Shown: positions 10,565 through 22,500 of the stretch, one piece after another
How positions within the stretch are numbered: the stretch's first letter is position 1
Layout: each line of letters begins with the position of its first letter
Source of the DNA: Ophiothrix spiculata
Taxonomy: Eukaryota > Echinodermata > Ophiuroidea > Amphilepidida > Ophiotrichidae
DNA length: 40,443 bases
Strand: one strand, 5' to 3'
Assembly (NCBI GenBank): GCA_000969725.1
Contig: JXSR01S034091.1
Notes under the pieces: model-generated
Told to the model about the DNA's origin: nothing
Databases searched by the model: none
The model's input: the letters and a program-made list of their open reading frames with translations, nothing else
Made by a program: the position numbers and the translations under genes

Positions 10565-13500
10565 CTGGAAAAAGGAAATATCAGAAATAACACATATGAT
10601 GAAGAAACAAGCACATACCCTCTGAGCACATATTAGGTGACCGTTCATCCCAAACCGGCAGTAAATGCCACCTCATGTCATTTTCATTTTTTTAAATTAT
10701 TTGCAAAGACCATGCTTTAAGGATTAAAATGACACCTTAATGAACTTAACGCGATTTCCAGAGGTCAAGTTATGATCTGTGACAGGTTGTCAGGGAGTAA
10801 AAGGCATAACTGAGATAAAGGTGTTCAAAGGTCAGTAAGCCCTATATTTTCTGTTGATTGTCTTAAAAATATGCAGATTTATTTCATATTTCCTATCATT
10901 TTCTTGAAATGAAACTTCGCTGGTATTTTGTAGCAAGCACAAGGATTGTGAATCTGTCAAAAAATCAATTTCGGCAAATTACGTCCTTGACATGTATTTT
11001 CACCTGTAGTGCAAAATGAAGTTTCTGGTATTTACTACTCATACGGGCTGGACAGCCACATACATGGATTCATAATATAATATATTATGTAATTGAATTA
11101 TATTCCACGACAAATTAGCAATATATCAATCTAAGTATTGTAATTCATTGTGAACTAAGTATTAATCCTAACGATCTCAAAGTTACAAGGGTAACAAGAG
11201 AAAATCAATTAAAATGCCGAAGTCCAATATGCCATAAATGGGGTTATTGTACGAGCACCAAATCAGTGCCTAGGCAATGCATGTCACATAGCTTTGCTTA
11301 GTCGAACATGAGATTGGGGTGCAAGAGTTCCCAGTTTCAAATCCTAGTGGAAACTACCAATTTTTAAAACATATACTTCGCAGGAGATAGGATTTAGAGG
11401 CTAGGGTTAGTGAGGGTCATGTGAGTTTGGTATCACCCCACATGATCCTCACTGGGGTAAGTTGAGAGGTCACCCCAACAACTTAACTATGTGAGGGTAA
11501 TGTGACCTTTCATTTTCAGTTTTATTGATACCTTTAAAATATAATTTTTGAATATTTGGAAATGTCTGTTTTTTTGTGTTAGATCATACTATTTTTTATG
11601 TGCAACTTTGGTCATATTTTGAAATAGCCCTTTCATGCCTTTTGCCACTTAAACTGTTTTATTTTTAGATGTAACACATAAACAATCAAATTTCCTGAAA
11701 TGCATAAAAATGCGATTCAATTTGAGCAGCTTCCTATTCTTTTGTACTTAGTTTAATTTCCTGAAAATACATATATTTTGTGTAAATTTCCTGAATTCAG
11801 GAAATTTCCTGAAAAGTTACATCCCTGTATATTGTTTTTGCTTTCTTATTCATATTGGTATGCATGATAATGGAATATAATTGAATTTTGATAAAAGTTT
11901 CACAAAATGCTACTAAAATGGATACTTCTCATTATACGGTAAGGGGTGTGGCTATTTCAATAGTAACTTAGCCAAGCTGCAGCCTCAATTTTATCAATAC
12001 AGTTGACGCCGCTTAATTGGGACACCTCGGGAGTAGCAAAAATATCCCGATTAAGTAAAATACAGAAATTGACATAAAGTGAGATGTTTACACACTTAAA
12101 TATATACTATATTCATGACCTGACAAAAAGTGGACACAGTAGAAGAATTTAAGAGACCTCTTGAAGAGATTGAGACTTTTACTGAGATTTTCAACAGAAT
12201 TTGGGATTGTGGTTTTAGATTTTTGTCCCGTATTTACATTAGACGACTTTCGTATGACCCATAATGCATCTTGAAAGTACCACAAATACGGGACCTTGTG
12301 ACGTATCTTGCGCATTCTAGTTGTGCGCAATGCGCAGAACTTCAATATGATAGACTGAGCAAGATACGTCACAAGGTCCCGTATTTGTGGTACTTTCAAG
12401 ATGCATTATGGGACATACGAAAGTGGTCTATTAACTTGCATTAAATTATCTTTATCATCATAATTTTAGGAAATTTTAATCAAATTAAATGCATTTTGCC
12501 AAAAGTTATCCCGTTTTTCAGGAGGAATGTCACGATTAATAGGTCAGTTTTGTACATAAAAAAGCGGTTCCCTGACTGAATACGTCAATTAACCAAAAAT
12601 CACTTTTAGCAGGATCTCGATTACACAGCGTCCACTATATATGAAAAATAAGTTTGAGCTCTTACCCATGCTTTGGTCCCCCATCTCTGCGTACATTGAG
12701 TCTTATTAGTTGTTCTTTGACGTGAGCTTTGAAGGAGACGTTGAGCTTGAGGAAAAGTACTTTGACCTGTTCCACTGGAAGCATGTCAGCGATGGCTTCG
12801 TGGATTTTACGCATACGTTTACAGATTTCACGGAAGCATGGCGAAGGCACGGGAGCTTTCACCTCCCACTGGGAAAATGAAAAACAAAATATGATGAATG
12901 AAATGATGAGATAGATGGCAGTTGACATTAAAATAACATATAGGATTAAACACATAGGCTCGTATTCACTAATCCAGGAATAACTTTATACTGATTTCGC
13001 ATTCTTGGAACAGAGATAGCCCACACCTCAGTCCTGAACTAATTTGAATTTTACAAAGCCAGTTATTCCCCTTCTATGAATATGGGCCATAAAGTATGTA
13101 CACTATGAAGAACAGAAACTGGCAACAACTTTTAAAGGCCATAATACCACCTAGGACCATTAAACCTACATGCCTTATGTCGACATTTGCGTCAACATAA
13201 AGCATATCTCGACATGTTGACATTACGTTTAATTATCAATTTATGACTGTTTATTAGCAGTTGAGCTTTAAAGTGTTGCATAAAAAATTTAATACTTATT
13301 AGTAATTCGTCATTTACAACCGTTTTATATATATTACGATGGTTCACAACAAAATGTTAAAAAACATCTATTTTATATCATCATATTGTTGTACCGGTAC
13401 CCAGAAAGGCTAGCGCACTACATATTATAGGTAAGTCTTCGTCTAAAACGAGTCATTAAGCTTATCCAAACAATTTCGTTTTCCCCGCAAAAGCAACCCT

Positions 13501-16500
13501 TTGATATCAACTTTATGTCGACAACAAATTATTGTGACATGTCAACATGAAAAACAGTATCGACAGAAACCTTAAATACCACAATAGAAAACATGTTCCA
13601 ATATCCCATACATTAATTTATGTCAATTCTAATAAACATGATCTCATGATTCCCACCATATGAGAGAAGAGTGGCTCTACACATAATGTCAGTTCGTCAC
13701 AGATGTGACTCCAAGTAAGTTTAACTTATTGTCATTTAGATACGAGATTAAATTACTCATTAATACTGGTCCGCAACTCAGTGGTTCTGAGTTCAATTCC
13801 AGGTATGGTGTCTTCCCAATTTGTATTCTTTATTACTCTTTTCAACAACTCACTGTATCTCTTTATACAGGCGCGTACCGTTGTTGATTCGTGATGAATC
13901 TACAGTTGAAATTCAAATTAGCGCGTCACGCAAGGCACGGTGTTTACTGAAGTGCGTTTACGCAGTACACAAAAGTCGTCACACTGATCATCGAGCGTCG
14001 AGCATTTATAGTATACGTGCAAAAGCCCGGTGCTTGGGAAAAATAATAAAAGTCAAAGCAGCAAATATTCACAAATTAGCACTTTGCTTCAGATATGCTA
14101 AATGTTTTTATGAAGATAAGTTAGGCCTATCTCTTAAATTGAAAACATGTAGAATTCAATTCATACGTTTCCAGGAAGATTTTCGTTGTTGAAAGGTATT
14201 CAAACACGCCACAGAGTTGTTCATCGCGAATCAACAACTCTGCATTGCATGTATTTTTATCACGCTCGGGTGGCTTTCACCCTCGCGCGATAAAAATATG
14301 CAGACGCATGGATGCATCGTTGTTGATTCGCGATGAACACTCTGTGGCGTGTTTGAATACCTAAATCACAATTGCAAACATTTAATATTTCAAGTAATGA
14401 AATAATATGCTTACTGTTGATAGGCACTGTCTGAAGGAGTCATCCATAATTGCAACGAGTTTATTGGTGATTTCTTGGACATGGTCATTGTAATCCTGTC
14501 AAATGGAAACAGAAATAATGCAGAAAATGATATATGACTTCTGGGATAATCAAGAGCAACATGAAATGTGGAAAATGATGAAGTTTACTATTTGGACATA
14601 ATTCACCCTTGTCTCACACCAGTTGGGGCCTGTTTCATTAAGATTTGAATCAAGCGTACGCTTGATTTCAAACCTAAATTTATATTGTATCAACCTATTT
14701 TATGCTTGATAAATCAAACGTACCCTTGATTGATATCTTTGTGAAACGGGCCCAACTGGTGTGAGACAAGGGTCTATACCCACTAAAAATTACAAAATTG
14801 GTCACACTTTCTCAGTGTTAGATTTTTACTACAAGTGTGTCATTGAAATATAGTTTTTCTGAAATGGAGAGCTCTCTATTACACAAATCAAGATTTTTCA
14901 ATTTTAGGATTTTTTGTGACAAACGTACCTCAACTAAAATTATGAAAAAGAATAAAATGGCTCTTGTTATGCTTCAAAAAGGCTATTCTAGTAAAAAAAA
15001 AAAGTCCAAAATATGCATGTATTTAGCGAAAATACAAATGATATGTACATGTAGTCATGCTCAACATTGCTCAGTAGCACTTTATTTTAAATTTTGTTTT
15101 AAATGTTTGTTTATAATCATGGTTTTTGAAAGGCAAGCAAGTACTGAGTATCCACTTTAACTTCATAGACTCACCTTGAATATCTTATCAAAATTCTTGA
15201 GGAGTACTTGTTGTTTGAGTGGTAACCTTTGGGCAAAGAATTCTTTGACGATAGGAATGTACAATGCTACAAGCTGGAGACATCTGGAAGTTAGAGCTGC
15301 CAAAGAGGAAAAGGTAAACAGCATATTGGTCAACTATTGAATACTGAATGGCTTTAAAAACTTACTAAAATGCTTTTTGATCAACATATTGAATTTGAAG
15401 TATATACAACAGGGATTCCTAAAAGGCCACACATCCGGAAAGCAAAATCTATCATCATATACAGAACACTGTTGAAATCACACTCTTTAACCCTTTGAAC
15501 CCTGGCCATTCCACGTGCATTTGTACCGCTGACCCGGGCCAACCCGAAAGTTAAAAAACACAATATGACGCCTAAACTTACTTTAATTTTGATTTTTCTT
15601 GCTTTACCTTTTCATTTTACACTATATCTGAATTGTTCCAATAACCAGCATTAACAAAAAAATACTATTCATATACCAACATATTCGACATTAACGTTGT
15701 AGTCTATGGGCAAAGCCATATTTGTTGAAAATCTGATCAAATTTACGACAATGTGAGGAGTTATTCAGCTTTGTCGAGTAAATAAGAGCAAAATGGCCGA
15801 TCAACCATGTGTTCAAAGTTTTATTGATGTCTTCCGGTATAAATAAGACCATTGGAAATTTTAACTACCCATGCCTGTTGACAAGCACATCAAATTTCTG
15901 ACATGTGACCTTGAAGCCGGTAAACCGGCTCATCGGGTATACGATACATGTACACGTGAGCCGGTGTACCGGCTCGTTGGGTTCAAAGGGTTAATGTAGC
16001 GTAATAGTATGGATAGAAGATTTTTTTTGCATTGCCCTCTGTGAAATTTTTTTTGATTTAGGTGCCCTTTTAAATTTTAGTGAGTGAGTGAGTGATTTGT
16101 TTCTAATGTCCATGGAAAAATTGCTCAACTGCTTTTGTTAAAGTTTGCAAAATATCTTTTGAATAATTAGTTTTCAACAAAAGTATTGATTTTTATTTGC
16201 TCCAGAGAAAAAAAAATGGCCAGATCTAGAAATTCACAGAGGAAAAATTGGGAAGCAGAAGGTCAAAAGGTCCTAAATGCTAGAGGCAACTAATTGTTCT
16301 GGATGAGTGATAAAATTAGTGCAGTGTGAATGAAAGTAGTTGATGTTTCTTAAAATAATTAAATAATAATCATTTTTAGCATTTTAAATCTAAAAAATCA
16401 AAAACTGTTCAGAGTTATTACACTGGCTTACCTAGATTCTTGGTGGTAATAGTCTTAAGGCCTACAAGTTGAAGAGCACCTGCTCCGAGGATAAGTTGAC

Positions 16501-19500
16501 ATGATCTGGAGTTGAAGAGCTAAAAATACGAGAAACAAGATCATTTAGTTGTTTTTTTATCAAATGCATAAGTGAATAATAGCCCATAAGGATTGATAAG
16601 CAAAAATGCACTATGGTAGATATTCCCATGGCCTAATCCGTGGTTCACAGCAATACAAAAAAATGGAGAGCAAAGGGCAGAAGCCTGAAAAGAAAATCAT
16701 GCACCCTGCTCTTGAAGGATGAAACACCATTTTCAGATATGTTGCCAACTACATGAACATGAACTGCAAATCGTCCTGGACACCAGTATTACAAGAGTGT
16801 GGCATGGAATTGCTAGTTGATATATATTTTAGCGCCTGTTTAACGTATACCAACTGATTTAAGTTCAATCATTACAAAAAAATTGACATTTAATATGACA
16901 AAGTTCATTTAGTTGTATTTGCGTTTGCAAGATGTTAATTTACACATGATGAAGACCAAATGCAAAAAATTTGTTTCAAAGGAAGTTTGTTAATATGGCA
17001 ATAATAGTGTACACTGAAAGTACTTTTCTTCAAACTCAAAAACCTTTTCAAAACATGACTTTCCAAAAATTCCCGAAGCTGATATAAGTGCAGTGTTGAC
17101 GTCCATTGCTCCACAGAAAAAGTGACTCACTAACACAATACCAAGTATGTTACGCCCCGTTCACATTAACTGACTGATTAAAATTTGAATTAGGGTTAAC
17201 ACTAACGAATCACTTTCAGTGTGATAGCCCTGATGCGACTTGAAATCTTAAGCTTAATCAGCTGATATCAAATGGAAATGTCACTCTTTGTGTCAGTGAG
17301 TGTGTGGTACCACCAGCCAAAAGTTGTTCAGAATTAGTGCATATAATAATGTTTGGGTCTGGTTCTATTTATTTTTCACTTTTATTGCACTTAAAATGCG
17401 AGAGATTTTCTGTAAATTTTGTTGACAAAATCGTGCATACTAATGAGCTTGCACGTGATTGGTTGAAAAAATGGCAATGTGAGTGAAGTTCCGGAGAATT
17501 CCGAATGGATTTTGAAAAGGTCTATTTTCCTTACCTGAAGTATTTCTATTAGCCTAGTCACAATGTCCATAGATACTGTTGGAATGTCTTCTACACATTG
17601 GCAATATTCCGCTATCATCTTTAGTAGTAGTAGCACAGTCCTGTAGCACGAAACAAGAAAAAAATGAGGAAATCAAAGAAATGGCCAAACACACAAAAAC
17701 AACCTGTTCATTTTGTGAGTTTAGTGATTCAAAACACTTGCGACTTCAGGAATAAAATGTTGGTTGAAAATAGTTGTGATATTGTCGCCTTCTATATATG
17801 TGATGACTCATCCCGAAAAGGGTGACTTTGCGACAGAACACTTTCGAGAAACTGATGAAAATAGGTAGCAAAAAATAAAGAAAGTACTAAGAATTTCCAG
17901 TAGATTTTCTGTTGTAAAATTTGATCACCTTGATCAATTTCAAAAAGTAAGGTGTCATTTTTAAGCTTAGAAGATGCTACAACAGATGAAATGATAAAAT
18001 CAAAATTGATATCATCTGCAAAGTCCCCCCATTCGGGGCGAGCCATCACATATCGCTTTTTTGAATTTGTCTTGTTCACAGCATTGGATGGAGGTACAGG
18101 AGTAGGCAAGTGGGGCTGGGCGTTGTACTCATTGCTATCAAAGTGGCCCACCATTTTGTTACAAGAATGTACCAGCTACAGTAAGCTTTATAATCACTCC
18201 ATCTAATATCATGTGTTTGTCAATTACAAAGCCTACTACCAAGGACCCTGGCACAGCTGGGAAATATTCTGTTGAACGCACTGAAGTCACAGACTAGAAT
18301 CCTGTCCTCTGATTGGTCAATTGAGGCTGTTCCATGTTACTCCCTGGCGTGAAACAATGCATTTTCAGCTAAATTAATTTTTGTATCAACCTCTTTTTTT
18401 GATATATTGTTCAAAACTGTGTCTTTCATCTTTATTGTAAGTAAAAATTAATGAATCAGAGCGGAAACATAAAATATTGTGGAAATATTGGTTCACTCCA
18501 TAGACATCGCACAATAAGTTTCACTCCAGTAACAAGGACTGAGTACGCGAAATTCAACAACTGCGTCCGACAAAATAGGGGAGATTACCAGTACCTAGTG
18601 TAACATTGCCTGGTATCATCCCAGGTGCAAGGACACAAAATTTGACTAATCCCCGGTACAATTTTGGATACATGTTGTTGTTGTACAATCCCTGCCTATG
18701 CCAACAGGGATTCATCTTCATATCCCGGGTACTGTCCCCGCCCTGGCCAATCAGGATACATGTCATATCATATTCATCATAACTCTGCTGAGAAATCACG
18801 CAGTAACAACTGGGTAACTGCCGCATCTACATTTTGGTATGCGGTCTGGGTAGTCATTTGTAAATTGATGATCAATGATTCCATAACATACAAGACGGTT
18901 TGTCAACCTAAAGTCTTGCCTGCTTTGACAACTGCCTACAGCATCATTTACCTTAATTTTTGATGATTTTTAGAAATTTACTTGGAAAAGGTTAAATTTA
19001 AGGTGAAAATTGTTCCATGCAGGATCAAGGGTATAGAGTTATTGCAGTGACCTACAAATTGCCATGGATGATTTTGGATGACCTCCCATCAGTTTTGTGA
19101 TCTTTTTTTTGACATCAAACAATATTTTGACATTGAATGAATTGACCTGACCCTACAAGTACACACCATGGATCAAAGACTGTTCATGTTGTGAGTTTGG
19201 TCCATTTGAGATTAATTGTTAAACATTATTGTGGTTATTAGAGAGAGTGACCTTGAAAGGACTTCAGGTTCGCTTTTTGAACATTTTTTGTATTTGACCT
19301 TGAAATTACATTTTGAACTTGAATGACTTTGACCACAATCCAAAACTTTTGTCGCCCAAGTTTAAACCTGAGACTGTCTGAGTTCCATTAACATACGTCT
19401 TACACTTCAGGAGATATGTTGCTAACAAAACTTAGCATAAATTAGGTACTAAATGAGCATATTTTGCACTAAAATTGCAGTTAGCCCCCGTTCCCCCCCC

Positions 19501-22500
19501 CCCCCCCCCAATAGTCCTACCCACTGACAAAATATAAATGTAGGGCATGTTTACTACTTACTTTACTCTTTGTCCCATTTTGGACATACGGTTATATAGA
19601 GCATGTGGTTTCCAAGATAAGTCCCAGCCAAGGATTGTGAATGGCGGAAGGATATGCCGGACAGACATTTGGAATGGCACGTCTCTTGGCTAGACAAAAA
19701 TTCTTAAATGGCATTGCATTAAGATCTTAATGGTATGTTGAGCATATGTGAAATCCAACACTATGACAATGTGATACTTACCCTACGACTGTGTACTTCT
19801 GTCCATTGATTTGTAAGCAATCCAATGGCTTTCGAAGTGTATCACCTGAAAAAATAGGAGTCAAATCAGTAGGCTAGATTCAGAGAGTTTAGAAAACACT
19901 GGCGCCTATTGGAAACCAAAGCACTGAACGTTTTGCCAAAAGGCATAACCCACTGATTGGGAGTCTTGCATTGCTCTATATACAAAACTATCTTCATTTA
20001 TATTCTTCCTCCTATTGTTGTAAAAAAACACGCTGTACAATTATTAACACATAGATGGCTTTTAAATCTGTAATTGTTAACTTAAACATAAACATGATAG
20101 CGAACTGTGGGGGTTGTACACCCTGATTTTCAAAAACAAAGGCCTACTATAATTGAGCCAATACACAACATTATTCAAAATCTAGATACTTTAACAAGCT
20201 AATGTATGAGGATTGTGATGACTGGACAATATGCCCCAATGACAAGAACTTGGTTTGGCGATCACATTCACAGTTAATCAAATCCTACTTCTGAAATGCA
20301 ATGGGTCTTGTATGTCATAGGGTGCAACTTGACAACCCACACTAATGGGTAATAACCCTTCGGAACAGAATGTCCGTTTCAAGAAAGACTTAAGGTGTAA
20401 CGCTTCTTTTTTACACGGGACTGAGTCCTTAGATTCCCTCAATAAGATGAGGGTTTGGCATAAAGTATTTACTCAACTCAATGTAATGCTTTACTTGAGG
20501 TGATGTTTTAGAATAAATTACACAATTACACAATTATCTTTGTGATAAATGAAAATTGTTTCTGACTTACCTTGATTACCTTGATCAGTTTTTGCTAACA
20601 GGGCCAATGATATATTACCTAGTAAAGAAGAAAGTAGTAAAATAACATTTAGAGCTCAATTATAAATATATAGATTTTGGGATAATGACACACAGTACAT
20701 TGCACTATGTAAAATTAACATGGCTTAGACTGATATCAACCCTATTCAGGACATTGGACTTTATTTGTGCTAGCCAGTCGGGCAGTTAACTTTCCAAAGT
20801 TACTTGCCCGACAAGAAATTTACCTACCCAAATTTTAACAATTACAAACCAAGACATCACTAACCTAAAAAAAAAAAAAATCTGCAAATGGCTCAAAATT
20901 GTGTGTTTTTCACACAAAAATTTGAGCTTTTTGCAAAAAGTTGCTATTTTTGTATAAATTTAACTCCATATTTTGAAAAATTTTACCCGCCATGTCGGGC
21001 AGATAACTTTCAATTTTTACCTGCCCCACACCAAAGTTACCCGCCATTGGCTGTTGGGCGGGTGCTAATGTTCAGCCCTGCCCCTATTAGATCATCATCA
21101 ACAGCAGTTTTCTGTTAAATAGCGTGTTGCTTTCATTTTTGCCCTGCCACTGAAAGCATTAACATAGTTGCAGTAAAGCTGGTTTCAGACTTGCCTATCG
21201 TGTGGTCGTACGACCAGCGTGTCGTCAAAATTTTAAAGTGTGCAAACTTGACCATCACCTTGCCGTACGACAAGCCGATATATCAATTACTCTATCCTGA
21301 TGGTCGCAATGACACAATATTTTGAGTTGGAATAAATTCAACTTTTCTTGTGACAGACCATTGCAGCAATATGCAAATGTGCCGTGCTACAGTACGACAC
21401 CTATAAATTGCAAATGTTTGGTCGTCTGCCGCAACGTCGTGTGCCGCAACGACAGCTAATCTGAAACCACCTTTAGTTGTGTTGGTTGGTAGATGACATT
21501 CTAAAATACGATTTAAATAAGTTTCTCTTACATTTTCTGAAGCTACATCAATGAAATTATTTATTTCTTAAATATCATATTAAACCAGGCCATATTATCA
21601 TTTGTTCAAATGAACAAGCTGTCTTGTCTTATGATGATGATGACATTAAGGGCCCTGCCAATCCTTTGTTTTCAGAAATGTTTTTGCTCTGTAACTGTAA
21701 CGGATAATTAAATTCAAATAAAAGTATATATTTCCAGAAGCGGATTTTCATACTGATTATGATGGCAAGGTCATTTTTGGACAAAAATGTGTAATTTGGA
21801 CCTAGGGTCCAAAAATCATACTTTTGGACCCAAAAATTTACGGGAAAGCTAACTTAATTTTGGTTTGGTAAATTTAAAATCATTTTAGGAGGCAATATCT
21901 AGGAACGCATTTTCCAAATTTTTGATTTTTATCTCAATTTTTGAAATATTGCCAAAAATAGGTCAAAAAGTATCATATTTTGCCAAAATGTTGGCAGGAG
22001 TGAGATTTTTTGACATTTTTTGACCATTTTTTTGACAATATCTCAAAAACTAAGAAAAAAAATAAAAAAATTGAGAAATGTGTTCCTAGATATTGCTTTC
22101 TCGGTTCTGAAAAGTAAAACAGTTCCAAATTTTACCAAAGCAAAGTTTAGTTAGGTTTCCCATAAAATGTTGAGCCAAAACATGATTGTTGGACCTTTTT
22201 GGACCATAGGGCCAATATTTCACATTTTGGTCCAAAAATGACCTGACCATTATGTTCAGCATGCAGATTCACTTCTAGATATATATACTTTTATTTGTAT
22301 TTAATTATCCATTGCTGAGTTACAAAGCAAAAAACATTTCTGAAAACGAAGGGTTGACAGGGCCCTTAAATGTTATAAAAATGCTGACAAAAGCATAAAC
22401 ATGTTTAGTCAACTTTTTCGCCAAAAACCCATAACTGCAATTACTCAACAGAGCTCTACATAACACAACAACTTTGAATAGCATAACAGTATCGGAGGAA

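Noticed and set aside
11285..11370. Functional tRNA gene
   Set aside because: Box A and box B-like motifs exist, but no cloverleaf or acceptor stem can be formed; a SINE remnant is more likely.
12662..12955. Minus 97-codon frame taken as an independent small gene
   Set aside because: Its C-terminal two thirds are VPS54 exon e16; the hydrophobic N-terminal part is intron read-through beyond the acceptor at 12868.
13821..14192. 123-codon plus-strand frame
   Set aside because: Lies within the composite repeat whose second copy (28895-29183) does not keep the frame.
17792..18206. Opposing 120- and 84-codon frames
   Set aside because: Both overlap the inverted-repeat element at 17796-18053, which creates mirrored open frames.
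18554..18963. Opposing 90- and 99-codon frames in the e11-e12 intron
   Set aside because: No family resemblance and each is the shadow of the other; kept only as unrecognised intron sequence.
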